Shown here one piece after another: positions 18,252 to 26,924 of a stretch of 64,000 nt of DNA (its first letter is position 1; each line of letters begins with the position of its first letter). This DNA is from Pseudomonas canadensis (GTDB taxonomy: Bacteria; Pseudomonadota; Gammaproteobacteria; Pseudomonadales; Pseudomonadaceae): NCBI RefSeq assembly GCF_000503215.1, contig NZ_AYTD01000001.1:186001-250000 (forward strand). The letters are read 5' to 3'. The translations under genes were made by a program, and so were the position numbers. The notes under the pieces are model-generated. The model did no database searches, was not told the DNA's origin, and saw nothing but the letters and a program-made list of their open reading frames with translations.

Positions 18252-19376
18252 ATGCCTGCTCCTACCGCGCCGACTCCACCGAGCGACCTGGCCGTTCGCA
18301 CCAGCCCCCTGGCGGCCTGGGTGTTGGTGCCCTTTTTGGCGGCGGGACTGATCTCCTGCGCCTGGCTGATGGTGAAGGGGCCGATCAGTTATATGCCGGC
18401 CAAGGTCGACAGCGACATGCTGCTGCACGGCGACCTGACCCACCGTTTTGCCAAGGAGCTGGCCAAGGCACCGATGGCGATCCAGGCCGCGAACCTGGAG
18501 CGTGGTGGCAGCTGGCTGGCGTTTGGCGATACCGGGCCGCGCGTGCGTCCGGGGTGTCCTGGCTGGCTGTTTATCAGCGATGAGCTGCGCATCAACCGTC
18601 ACGCCGAAGCCAATGCTCAGACCAAGGCCCAGGCGGTGATCGACCTGCAAAAACAACTGAGTCAAAAAGGTATTGATCTGCAAGTGGTGGTGGTGCCGGA
18701 CAAGAGCCGCATTGCCGCCGCCCAACGCTGCGGCCTGTACCGCCCGGCGGTGCTCGATAGCCGGATCCAGGACTGGACCCAGTTGTTGCAGGCTTCCGGC
18801 GTTTCCGCGCTGGACCTGACCGATACGCTCAAGCCGCTGGGCGCCGAGGCTTACCTGCGCACGGATACTCACTGGAGCGAAATCGGCTCCAACGCCGGTG
18901 CCCAGGCTCTGGCGCAACGTATCCAGCAACGCGGCATCAAGGCCACGCCGGAACAAACCTTCGGCATTACCCAGGCACCGCTCGCCGTGCGCCCCGGTGA
19001 TTTGGTACGCCTGGCAGGTCTCGATTGGTTGCCGCCCAAGTTGCAGCCAGCCGGCGAATCAGTTGCCGCCAGCACCGCCCATGAAACCGGTGGCGCGACC
19101 AGCAATGCCGATGACCTGTTTGGCGACGCGGGCTTGCCCAATGTGGCACTGATCGGCACCTCGTTTTCGCGTAATTCCAACTTTGTTGGCTTCCTGCAGA
19201 AGGCCCTGAATGCGCCGGTCGGCAATTTCAGCAAAGACGGTGGCGAATTCTCCGGCGCGGCCAAGGCCTATCTTGAAAGCCCGGCGTTCAAGCAAACGCC
19301 GCCTAAGTTGTTGATTTGGGAGATTCCGGAGCGGGATCTGCAAACGCCCTACGATGTGATCAGTATTGGTCAGTAA
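18252..19376 (+). CDS. wssI: Cellulose O-acetyltransferase WssI (AlgJ/AlgX-like)
   Basis: A 374-residue protein anchored by one N-terminal helix (about residues 24-42), with an SGNH-like periplasmic domain. The catalytic signature is present: DTHW at 205-208 supplies the Asp-His pair and GTSFS around Ser304 supplies the nucleophile. AlgJ and AlgX use the same residues. It should place acetyl groups on the emerging glucan. It is the last gene of the tight part of the operon; a 176-base gap with its own leader precedes wssJ. Confidence 0.94.
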   Translation: MPAPTAPTPPSDLAVRTSPLAAWVLVPFLAAGLISCAWLMVKGPISYMPAKVDSDMLLHGDLTHRFAKELAKAPMAIQAANLERGGSWLAFGDTGPRVRPGCPGWLFISDELRINRHAEANAQTKAQAVIDLQKQLSQKGIDLQVVVVPDKSRIAAAQRCGLYRPAVLDSRIQDWTQLLQASGVSALDLTDTLKPLGAEAYLRTDTHWSEIGSNAGAQALAQRIQQRGIKATPEQTFGITQAPLAVRPGDLVRLAGLDWLPPKLQPAGESVAASTAHETGGATSNADDLFGDAGLPNVALIGTSFSRNSNFVGFLQKALNAPVGNFSKDGGEFSGAAKAYLESPAFKQTPPKLLIWEIPERDLQTPYDVISIGQ

Positions 19377-19552
19377 TTTGACTATTTGCCGTTTGTCTAA
19401 AAAATAGGCAACTATCTCATCAAAATAATGACACTTTTACGCTCCTGAAGCAGACTGCTTGCACTAGGGCGACCACAAAAAGACCTGCGGTAAGCAGTCG
19501 TATCAGCTGACCTTTTCACGTCTTTGAGCTTCGCCGTGATGAGGGGTTTGTT
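19377..19552 (+). promoter_or_regulatory. wssJ leader with blocks shared with the wssA leader
   Basis: This non-coding gap contains CATCAAAATAATGACAC at 19418-19434 and CTGACCTTTT at 19507-19516, matching two blocks upstream of wssA (4788-4804 and 4872-4881) at spacing 89 versus 84 bases. It also holds AAGCAG-A-CTGCTT at 19448-19460. The second half of this dyad (GACTGCTT) can instead pair with AAGCAGTC at 19492-19499. I read it as a separate control point for wssJ. Confidence 0.5.
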
Positions 19553-20455
19553 ATGGGCATTACTGATGGTCTTTTAGCCTTGCTCGGCAAGGACATCTGC
19601 CAGGATGAGCGCGGCATGGAGTCGCGTTTGCATTTCTTCGGCAGTATTCCCCGCGCGGATGATGTTGCCGTCAACCAGGACGCAGACACCGTGCCCCTCA
19701 AGCCAAAAGTGGTGGCGCTGGTGTCGATCAATGGCGGCGTCGGCCGTAGCACCCTGGCCACCGCCTTGAGCAGTGGTCTGCAACGTCAGGGTGAGTCCGT
19801 CGTGGCTTTGGACCTGGACCCGCAGAACGCCTTGCATCTCCACTTCGGCGTGAGTCCGGCGTTGCCGGGCATCGGGCGCACCAGCCTGGAACATGGGCCA
19901 TGGAGCCCGCTTCAACAGCTCAGCTTCGCTGGCTGCCAGGTGATCCCCTTTGGCGAAATCGATACCCCACAGCAGGAAAACCTGGAGCGCTGGCTCAAGC
20001 ACGAGCCGTGCTGGCTGGCTCAACACCTCGCGTCCCTGGACTTGAGTGCGCGGCATACGGTGATCATCGATACCCCCGCCGGTAACAATGTCTACTTCCA
20101 TCAAGCGCTGAGCGTTGCCGATGTGGTGCTGGTCATCGTGCAGGCAGATGCTGCATGCCTGGGCACCCTTGACCATCTGGATGTACTGCTTGCCCCGCAT
20201 CTTGAGGGGCAGCACCCGCCTCGCGTGCAAGTGGTCATCAACCAAGTGGATGAAAGGAATGCCTTCAGCCTGGACATGGTCGAGGCCTTCACGCAAAGGC
20301 TGGGGAAAGCGGCGCTGCAAGTGCACCGCGACATAGCGATCAACGAAGCACTGGCGTTTGGTGTCGACCCATTGGATAGCGTGGAGAAGGGGCTGGCAGC
20401 TGACGATATCAACGATCTTTGCCGGTTGCTGAAGGCGCCAAAAACAAGCGACTGA
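19553..20455 (+). CDS. wssJ: MinD/ParA-like protein WssJ, paralogue of WssA
   Basis: This 300-residue protein aligns with WssA from the nucleotide-loop region to the end (shared ALDLDPQNAL, HTVIIDTPAGN, FSLDMVEAF, DPLDS). Its N-terminal extension is only about 50 residues. The loop reads INGGVGRS at 59-66: both the signature lysine (now Asn60) and the phosphate-binding lysine (now Arg65) are missing, so ATP binding may be weak or lost. In SBW25 WssJ is the tenth wss product, proposed to assist localisation. The start ATG follows GAGGGG. Confidence 0.92.
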   Translation: MGITDGLLALLGKDICQDERGMESRLHFFGSIPRADDVAVNQDADTVPLKPKVVALVSINGGVGRSTLATALSSGLQRQGESVVALDLDPQNALHLHFGVSPALPGIGRTSLEHGPWSPLQQLSFAGCQVIPFGEIDTPQQENLERWLKHEPCWLAQHLASLDLSARHTVIIDTPAGNNVYFHQALSVADVVLVIVQADAACLGTLDHLDVLLAPHLEGQHPPRVQVVINQVDERNAFSLDMVEAFTQRLGKAALQVHRDIAINEALAFGVDPLDSVEKGLAADDINDLCRLLKAPKTSD

Positions 20456-20696
20456 AGCGTTGGTTATACGCTGAACGCCAGATGCTTATGCACAATCGGT
20501 TGGATACAGCTGTCACTAAACAGCCATTTTGTGGAGCTGTTCTCATCACGCCGCAACTGCCTGTTTTGCGTGCGTTTTATTTTGTGAACAAAAAATGACC
20601 AGCTCGGTTTGTGACCTGCAGCGCAGATGGCTACAGGCTCCGTAAAGATTTCATCAACAGAGTTATCCACAGGCTGTGCTGCAACAAATTTGCCCT

Positions 20697-21884
20697 TTAT
20701 TCGCGCTCGGCAAGCACCATCAAGTTGCGCGGTGTCAGTACGGGTTCGCAGAAAGTGCCTATCTGGACCTTGTAGCCGTTTTCTTCGAGAAATAATGCCC
20801 GATCCAGCACCAGCCACACTTCCAGCGGGCGCCTGAATAGACCGCGTACCAATTCCAGATTTCTGACCTCGGCCAGACGGCGCCAGCCGTACGCCTCCAG
20901 GCCCGTCCAGTCCTGTTCGCCTGTGGATAACCCTTTGAAGCTGGCCAGTTCCTGGCAATAGTCGGCAAAGGGTTTGTCCAGCCAGCTGGCGGGCAGGGAG
21001 GGTGTAGGCAGGTACTCGTCGACGCCACGAAGTTCACGTTGCAGTTGATCGAAACCCAGGCGCCGCGCCATGGACGTGTCCCGTTGCAGACGCACCCGTT
21101 TGCCTGCGGTGACGGTTTCGCTTAGCGGCAGGCCGAGGTCATCGATCGATAACTGCAGCCGTGATGCGCGGCCGGCGTTGGACAGTGGTTGGTAGGAATT
21201 GGCGTTGATGCGGTTGTAGCAGCAGGGCGCCAATGCAAGCTGTTTGCAGCCGGCCGTGCTCGCCAGTTGCATCAGCCGCACATGCAAGTCGCCACAGGCA
21301 TGCAGGGCGACGGGCGTGTGTGCTGAGCTGATTGCCACGTCGACCATCACGTCTTGCAGGCGATGGGTGACCGGCAGGCGGTGATGGTCGCTCAAGGCTT
21401 GGCCTGCGGCGTTCAGCGCCGGGTCGTATTCCAGGCAGGTCAGTGCTTGACCGGCTTGTAACAGGCGGCGTCCGAGGTGACCCTTACCCGCACACCAATC
21501 CAGCCAATGCTTGGGCGTTTGTGCAAACTGCAGCGCCGCGCCGAAGGCTTCGATCTGTTCCCACTTGCGGCCCGGCACATCGACGTTCAGGCGATGGTGA
21601 GCCGGGGGCAGGGGCTGCGTCGGTAACTTATCCACAGCACTGAGCTGTCTGGCTTGCACGGCAAGTTGTGGAAAAGGTGCCGGCGCCGGCAGGTCAAAGG
21701 GGTGGTTGTGACTGGCTTCCGCATCGTCCAACGAGCGTTGGCGCAGCCACTGGGTGAGTTCCGGGTGCTCGGTTTCCCAAGGTAAGTGCAGGTGAGTAAA
21801 GGGCCGTGGTTTCCACAGCCCTTGATGCTCAATCAGGAACGCATCCAGCGCCTGGAAGCGTGCCTCAACGTCCTTGGCAGGCAT
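20697..21884 (-). CDS. SAM-dependent methyltransferase family protein
   Basis: The 395-residue protein has a Rossmann methyltransferase motif WLDWCAGKGHLGRRL, followed by an acidic TCLEYDP strand for SAM. Further on come VALHACGDLHVRL and APCCYNRI. This arrangement (CAGKG, HACGDL, PCCYN) resembles the METTL25/MRM-like methyltransferase group, whose substrates in bacteria are unknown to me. The stop is TAA at 20697-20699. It overlaps the 3' end of the permease gene at 21865 by 20 bases, so it may be read through from the ABC transporter operon. Confidence 0.75.
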   Translation of the reverse strand: MPAKDVEARFQALDAFLIEHQGLWKPRPFTHLHLPWETEHPELTQWLRQRSLDDAEASHNHPFDLPAPAPFPQLAVQARQLSAVDKLPTQPLPPAHHRLNVDVPGRKWEQIEAFGAALQFAQTPKHWLDWCAGKGHLGRRLLQAGQALTCLEYDPALNAAGQALSDHHRLPVTHRLQDVMVDVAISSAHTPVALHACGDLHVRLMQLASTAGCKQLALAPCCYNRINANSYQPLSNAGRASRLQLSIDDLGLPLSETVTAGKRVRLQRDTSMARRLGFDQLQRELRGVDEYLPTPSLPASWLDKPFADYCQELASFKGLSTGEQDWTGLEAYGWRRLAEVRNLELVRGLFRRPLEVWLVLDRALFLEENGYKVQIGTFCEPVLTPRNLMVLAERE

Positions 21885-22596
21885 CGACGCGTAGCCAGCG
21901 TTCCAGCAGTTTGAAGCCGCGCACCAGAATGTAGGCCATCAGCAGGTAAAACAGCCCGGCGGCGAAGAATATTTCTACCGGCAAATAGGTGCGGGCGATG
22001 ATGGTCCGCGCCATGCCGGTCAATTCCAGCAAGGTGACGGTACTGGCCAGGGCGCTGGCCTTGAGCATCAGGATCACTTCGTTGCTGTACGCCGGCAGGC
22101 CGATGCGCGAGGCGCGTGGCAGGATGATGTAGAAGAGTGTCTTCGGCTTGGACATGCCCAACGCACGTGCCGCTTCAATCTCACCCGGCGGAATGGCCTG
22201 GATCGCGCCGCGCAGGATCTCGGCAATATAGGCCGCAGTGTGCAGGGTCATGGTGGCGGTGGCGCACCAGAACGGATCGCGCAGGTACGGCCACAGGAAG
22301 CTCTCACGCACGGAGTCGAACTGCGCCAGGCCGTAGTAGACGAGGAACAACTGCACCAGCAAGGGCGTGCCACGGAAGAAGAAAATGTAGGCATAGGGCA
22401 GGGCGCTGACATACCAGCGGCGCGATGAGCGGGCGATACCCAGTGGGATTGCCAGCAGCAGACCGGCGATGACGGCAATGGCTACCAGCTCCAGGGTCAG
22501 GGTCGCGCCCTGGGCCAATCTTGGCAGCCACTTGATGATCACGGCCCAGTTCAGGCCCAGGTCGAAATGCGCCAGCCAGCTGTAGTCGCCGCTCAT
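21865..22596 (-). CDS. Amino-acid ABC transporter permease (HisM-like)
   Basis: A 243-residue inner-membrane permease of the polar amino-acid family. The start at ATG 22596 overlaps the stop of the partner permease by four bases. The coupling-helix block AARALGMSKPKTLFYIILP, which contacts the ATPase, is visible near residue 160, and FFFRGTPLLVQLFLVYYG is typical of HisM. It is the fourth gene of an ATPase-SBP-permease-permease operon for basic or other polar amino acids. Confidence 0.92.
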   Translation of the reverse strand: MSGDYSWLAHFDLGLNWAVIIKWLPRLAQGATLTLELVAIAVIAGLLLAIPLGIARSSRRWYVSALPYAYIFFFRGTPLLVQLFLVYYGLAQFDSVRESFLWPYLRDPFWCATATMTLHTAAYIAEILRGAIQAIPPGEIEAARALGMSKPKTLFYIILPRASRIGLPAYSNEVILMLKASALASTVTLLELTGMARTIIARTYLPVEIFFAAGLFYLLMAYILVRGFKLLERWLRVDACQGR

Positions 22597-23288
22597 TGGG
22601 TGCTCCTTGCAAAGCCGCGGGCGGCGCGTTTTTCCAGGAAGTGCATGCCGGTCATGGCCAGCACGGTCAGGCCCAGGTACATGAAGGCGGCAACCATAAA
22701 GAAGGTGAAGGGTTGCTTGGTGACGGTCACGCCGATCTGCGCATGGCGCATGATTTCTTCCAGGCCTATCACCGATACCAGCGCGGTGTCTTTCATCAGG
22801 ATCATGAACAGGTTGCCCAGGCCCGGCAGGGCGATGCGCCACATCTGCGGCATGATCAACCGGGTGAAGATCCTGAATTTCGACAGGCCCAATGCCACGC
22901 CGGCTTCGCGGTGGCCCTTGGGAATGGCGAGGATCGCGCCACGGAACACTTCCGTAGCGTACGCGCCAAAGCACAGGCCCAGGGCGATAACCCCGGCGGC
23001 AAAGGCGCTGAGGGAAAGGTCGGGGTTGCCGAAGAACTCACCGAGGGCACGCATCAGGTTGACCGTGCCGAAATAAATCAGCAGCACCCACAGCAATTCG
23101 GGAATGCCACGAACGATAGTCGAGTAAGCACCGCCCACCCATTGCAGCGGCTTGTACGGCGAAGTCTTGGCCAGGGCCCCGGCCAGGCCGAGCACCAGCC
23201 CCAGGCACAGGGCCGTGAGCGCCAGTTTGACGGTCATCAGCGCGCCAGCGGCAAGCGCCGGGCCGAATCCGTAGAGATCGAAATTCAT
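22593..23288 (-). CDS. Amino-acid ABC transporter permease (HisQ-like)
   Basis: The 231-residue permease starts at ATG 23288 (MNFDLYGFGPALAAG); a longer start at 23318 is less likely because homologues begin here. It has VRGIPELLWVLLIYFG, typical of HisQ, and the ATPase-contact loop REAGVALGLSKFRIFTRLIMP. It forms the heterodimeric channel with the overlapping downstream permease. A hairpin with T-run lies between the binding-protein gene and this one. Confidence 0.92.
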   Translation of the reverse strand: MNFDLYGFGPALAAGALMTVKLALTALCLGLVLGLAGALAKTSPYKPLQWVGGAYSTIVRGIPELLWVLLIYFGTVNLMRALGEFFGNPDLSLSAFAAGVIALGLCFGAYATEVFRGAILAIPKGHREAGVALGLSKFRIFTRLIMPQMWRIALPGLGNLFMILMKDTALVSVIGLEEIMRHAQIGVTVTKQPFTFFMVAAFMYLGLTVLAMTGMHFLEKRAARGFARSTQ

Positions 23289-23315
23289 GGTGTTTTCATA
23301 TCGCGGCAGGCAGTG

Positions 23316-23347
23316 CAAAAAGCCGACGCGCTCAAGTGAGCGCGCCG
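23316..23347 (-). terminator. Intercistronic hairpin between SBP and permease genes
   Basis: Read on the minus strand, CGCGCTCA pairs with TGAGCGCG and is followed by TCGGCTTTTTG. It sits between the binding-protein stop and the HisQ-like start. Such partial terminators usually raise binding-protein output relative to permeases. Confidence 0.55.
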
Positions 23348-23362
23348 GGCATACCGTTCAGA

Positions 23363-24115
23363 TCATTCGATGCTGAAAGGGAAGTACTTGTCGTTGATCT
23401 TCTTGTAGGTGCCGTCTGCCTTGATCTCTGCCAGGGCTTTGTTCAGGCGCTCGCGCAGTGGGTCGCCCTTGCGTACGGCGATACCGATCTTGTCGCTTTC
23501 TACCACCGGGTCGCCTTTGAATTCATAGGCCGAACCGTCTTTGCTCTTGAGCCATTCGTACTGCACGTACTTGTCGGCGAGGATACCGTCCAGGCGACCG
23601 GAGGTCAGGTCGAGGTAGGCGTTTTCCTGGGTGTCGTACAGCTTGGCGGTGGTGTCTGGCAGTTCGTCTTCCAGATAAGTGCCAGCCAGGGTCGCGCGCT
23701 GCGCACCGATGGTCTTGCCCTTGAGGTAGGCAGCGTCGGTCTTGAAGTCGGCGGTGGCCTTAGGCGCGATGAACTGCAGCTTGTTGGAATAGTACGGGTC
23801 GGTGAAGTCGACGGCCTGCTTGCGCTCATCGGTGATCGACAGCGAGGACACCAGGAAGTCGAACTTCTTGGCGTTCAGAGCCGGGATGATGCCGTCCCAG
23901 TCGGACACATACACTTCGCACTTCTCGACTTTCATCTTGGCGCACAGGGCGTCGCCGATGTCTTTGTCGAAGCCGACGACGTTGCCGCTGGCGTCTTTAT
24001 TGTTGAACGGCGGGTAAGCCGCTTCGATCCCCATTTTCAAGGTTTCTGCCATGGCCGTGGCGCTGAACGCCATCGAGACGGCCGCGGCCAGAAGGAATTT
24101 TTTATAGTTCTGCAT
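23363..24115 (-). CDS. Amino-acid ABC transporter substrate-binding protein
   Basis: A 250-residue periplasmic protein of family 3 (HisJ/LAO type). The signal peptide ends TAMA (residue about 23), and the mature chain begins ETLKMGIEAAYPPFNN. The ligand-binding pattern is recognisable: FDKDIGDALC, VSDWDGIIPAL, DFLVSSLSITDERK, VDFTDPYY and the AQRATLAGTY hinge region. It should bind lysine, arginine, ornithine or histidine, though specificity cannot be read reliably. The next permease gene is 74 bases downstream. Confidence 0.93.
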   Translation of the reverse strand: MQNYKKFLLAAAVSMAFSATAMAETLKMGIEAAYPPFNNKDASGNVVGFDKDIGDALCAKMKVEKCEVYVSDWDGIIPALNAKKFDFLVSSLSITDERKQAVDFTDPYYSNKLQFIAPKATADFKTDAAYLKGKTIGAQRATLAGTYLEDELPDTTAKLYDTQENAYLDLTSGRLDGILADKYVQYEWLKSKDGSAYEFKGDPVVESDKIGIAVRKGDPLRERLNKALAEIKADGTYKKINDKYFPFSIE

Positions 24116-24128
24116 GCATGTTGCTCCG

Positions 24129-24902
24129 TTAGCGGTTGCTGGACATGAATTGTTTGCAGCGCGCCGAAAGCGGGTTTTCAAACACCTGCTGTGGCGATCC
24201 TTGCTCTTCGACCAGGCCCTGGTGCAGGAACACCACCTCACTGGACACCTGACGGGCGAAGCCCATTTCATGGGTGACCAGCAGCATGGTGCGGCCTTCT
24301 TCGGCCAGCGCGCGGATCACATTAAGTACTTCCTGAACCATTTCCGGGTCAAGCGCCGAAGTGGGTTCGTCAAACAGGATGACTTTAGGCTGCATCGCCA
24401 GGGTGCGCGCAATGGCCGCCCGTTGCTGCTGGCCGCCGGACAGTTGCGCAGGGTAGGCGTGACGTTTGTCAGCAATGCCGACCTTGGCCAGCAGGGCTTC
24501 GGCCGTTTCGATGGCGTCGCGTTTGCTTTGGCCAAGCACACGGCGAGGGGCCTCGATGATGTTGTCGAGGATGCTCATGTGCGGCCACAGGTTAAAGTTT
24601 TGAAACACAAAACCGATTTCGCTGCGCAGGCGATTGATCTGCTTACCGTCGGCGGCCATCAGCTCGCCGTTTTTCGCGGCCTTGAGCTTGAGCTCTTCGC
24701 CGGCGACCAGGATCTGGCCCTGATGCGGGTTTTCCAGCAGGTTGATGCAGCGCAGGAAGGTGGACTTGCCGGAACCGGAGGAACCCAGGATCGAGATCAC
24801 GTCGCCGTCGCGAGCGGTCAGCGAGATACCTTTGAGTACCTCCAGCTCACCATAGCGTTTATGCAAGTTGCGGATTTCAAGCGCGGGCGTGGCCTCGGCC
24901 AT
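24129..24902 (-). CDS. Amino-acid ABC transporter ATPase (HisP-like)
   Basis: The 257-residue ATPase has Walker [10 protein letters not shown] (near 38), the Q-loop in [12 protein letters not shown], the signature LSGGQQQR, Walker [15 protein letters not shown] and the H-loop in LLVTHEMGF. Length and the [17 protein letters not shown] opening match HisP. It is the first gene of the operon; the binding-protein gene starts 13 bases after its stop. No sigma-54-like promoter is seen just upstream. Confidence 0.95.
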   Translation of the reverse strand: MAEATPALEIRNLHKRYGELEVLKGISLTARDGDVISILGSSGSGKSTFLRCINLLENPHQGQILVAGEELKLKAAKNGELMAADGKQINRLRSEIGFVFQNFNLWPHMSILDNIIEAPRRVLGQSKRDAIETAEALLAKVGIADKRHAYPAQLSGGQQQRAAIARTLAMQPKVILFDEPTSALDPEMVQEVLNVIRALAEEGRTMLLVTHEMGFARQVSSEVVFLHQGLVEEQGSPQQVFENPLSARCKQFMSSNR

Positions 24903-25455
24903 GTGGGGTCCTCATTGTGTTCGTTGCAATCCTGCTGTTGGGCCGCCTTCCTGGCGAGGCGCCAAGCTAGCATAGCGTCTTGATGGCAGCCAACAGCATG
25001 GCCGGCGGTAAACAGGTGGTGTGCGGCAAGGTGTCGCATCGGCACAGCAGCGTGTCGCGCCATCAACAACCGAACATCCGTTTGAACCCGAAAAACCGCA
25101 GGCTTCGCGTAAAAAAGGGCGCGATGGTGCCAGCTTTGGCCGGGTGTTGGAAGGGTTAACCGGGCAAACGGTGCATATCAGCCCTTTTGTGGGCGTCACG
25201 TACTTTTTGTGTGTGTTTATGGTGCGTTTATTCGTCTTCAATGTGGGTCGCACGGTAACGCTATAGCGGAATGCCATTGTTCTCAATGACTTGCAAGTGA
25301 TGTTGAAACGTCCTACAGCCCGCGTCAATCGCGGCTCTGTAACATTTTGGCGCAAATCTTGCGTAAAAAATAAAGAACGCCCTGTTGGTTTCTTTTCACG
25401 AGAAAGATCCCGGGCCGGGTGGACCGTTTTCGCAATTCCTCGCAAAGGTGTGTCA
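24903..25455. other. Divergent intergenic region, hisP-like gene and gabP
   Basis: No gene is supported here; the open frames lack ribosome sites and protein-like sequence. It carries the divergent promoters of the amino-acid ABC operon and gabP. A sigma-54-type promoter for gabP is listed separately. Confidence 0.6.
25348..25363 (+). promoter_or_regulatory. Sigma-54 promoter of gabP
   Basis: TGGCGCAAATCTTGCG fits the -24/-12 consensus TGGCAC-N5-TTGCW with correct spacing between the invariant GG and GC. It is 92 bases before the gabP start. It suggests nitrogen-limitation control, in line with NtrBC encoded in this window; no clear NtrC dyad was found upstream. Confidence 0.65.
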
Positions 25456-26847
25456 ATGAGTAGTACGCAAAGCTCCAATGACCTCGAACAGGGGCTCAAA
25501 CCGCGTCACGTCACCATGCTGTCGATTGCTGGCGTCATCGGTGCCGGTTTGTTTGTCGGCTCCGGCCACGCGATTGCTGCCGCCGGCCCGGCCGTACTGC
25601 TGGCTTACGCCGCTGCGGGCACGCTGGTGGTGTTGGTGATGCGCATGCTGGCCGAAATGGCCGTGGCGTCGCCGGATACCGGTTCGTTCTCCACCTACGC
25701 CGACCGGGCAATTGGCCATTGGGCCGGTTTCACCATCGGCTGGTTGTACTGGTGGTTCTGGGTGTTGGTGATTCCGCTGGAAGCCAACGCGGCTGCGACC
25801 ATCCTGCATGCCTGGTTCCCGGATGTAGCCATTTGGGCCTTTACCCTGATCATCACCCTGTTGCTGACGGCGACCAACCTGTTCAGCGTGAAGAACTACG
25901 GCGAGTTCGAGTTCTGGTTCGCGTTGATCAAGGTCGTGGCGATCGTAGGCTTTGTGATCCTTGGCCTGGCCGCGATTTTCGGTTTCCTGCCGACCAGCCA
26001 GGTCAGCGGTGTTTCCCATCTGTTCGATACCCAGGGCTTTATGCCAAACGGCATGGGCGCCGTACTGGCTGCGATCCTGACCACCATGTTCTCCTTCATG
26101 GGCACCGAGATTGTCACCATCGCCGCCGCTGAATCGAAGAACCCAGGCCAGCAGATTACCAAGGCCACCAACTCGGTGATCTGGCGCATTGGTTTGTTCT
26201 ACCTGTTGTCGATCTTCATCGTCGTGTCCCTGGTGCCATGGAACGATCCGACCCTGGCGGCCGTAGGTTCCTACCAGACTGTGCTGGAGCGCATGGGTAT
26301 CCCGAATGCCAAGCTGATCGTCGACCTGGTGGTACTGGTTGCCGTGACCAGCTGCTTGAACTCGGCGCTGTACACCGCCTCGCGCATGCTGTTCTCCCTG
26401 GGTCGTCGCGGTGATGCACCGGCGGTGGCCAAGCGCACCAACAAGAGCGGCACGCCTTACTGGGCGGTGTTGTTGTCTACTGGCGCGGCGTTCCTGGCGG
26501 TATTCGCCAACTACGTGGCCCCTGCGGCAGTGTTCGAGTTCCTGCTGGCCAGCTCCGGCGCTATTGCGCTGCTGGTGTACCTGGTCATCGCTGTGTCGCA
26601 ACTGCGCATGCGTCAGAAACGCACGGCGGCGGGCGAGAAGATTGTCTTCAAGATGTGGCTGTTCCCAGGCCTGACCTACGCGGTGATGGTGTTCATCGTG
26701 GGCACGCTGACCATCATGCTGTTTCAGGAAGCGCATCGGATCGAGATTATTGCGACCGGTGTCCTGAGCTTGTTGGTGGTGGTGGCGGGACTGATTGTGG
26801 CGAGCCGTCGCAAGGCGCAGAGAGTAGGCGCTGCAGTACTGAACTAA
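25456..26847 (+). CDS. gabP: GABA/amino-acid permease GabP
   Basis: A 463-residue APC-family transporter with about twelve membrane helices. The N-terminal stretch RHVTMLSIAGVIGAGLFVGSG is the family signature, and TMFSFMGTEIVTIAAAESKNP is the conserved helix 6 region. It probably imports 4-aminobutyrate with protons. The ATG at 25456 is preceded by AAAGGTG; an upstream frame to 25291 is leader, not protein. A sigma-54 promoter precedes it and a REPIN lies just after the stop. Confidence 0.88.
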   Translation: MSSTQSSNDLEQGLKPRHVTMLSIAGVIGAGLFVGSGHAIAAAGPAVLLAYAAAGTLVVLVMRMLAEMAVASPDTGSFSTYADRAIGHWAGFTIGWLYWWFWVLVIPLEANAAATILHAWFPDVAIWAFTLIITLLLTATNLFSVKNYGEFEFWFALIKVVAIVGFVILGLAAIFGFLPTSQVSGVSHLFDTQGFMPNGMGAVLAAILTTMFSFMGTEIVTIAAAESKNPGQQITKATNSVIWRIGLFYLLSIFIVVSLVPWNDPTLAAVGSYQTVLERMGIPNAKLIVDLVVLVAVTSCLNSALYTASRMLFSLGRRGDAPAVAKRTNKSGTPYWAVLLSTGAAFLAVFANYVAPAAVFEFLLASSGAIALLVYLVIAVSQLRMRQKRTAAGEKIVFKMWLFPGLTYAVMVFIVGTLTIMLFQEAHRIEIIATGVLSLLVVVAGLIVASRRKAQRVGAAVLN

Positions 26848-26854
26848 ACGATGA

Positions 26855-26922
26855 CTGTAGGAGCCGGCTTGCCGGCGATGGCGTCCTCACAGGCCCCATC
26901 GCCGGCAAGCCGGCTCCTACAG
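26855..26922. repeat. REPIN after gabP
   Basis: Two inverted 27-base arms (CTGTAGGAGCCGGCTTGCC and its complement) flank a 14-base centre. It lies between the convergent gabP and 26925-27332 genes and could act as a transcription or RNA-decay barrier for both. Confidence 0.9.
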
Positions 26923-26924
26923 GT

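Noticed and set aside
20663..21636. Replication origin
   Set aside because: Three DnaA boxes but no AT-rich unwinding region and no dnaA, dnaN or similar gene nearby.
25021..25266. 81-aa frame upstream of gabP
   Set aside because: No ribosome site and no family resemblance; it covers the divergent promoter region.
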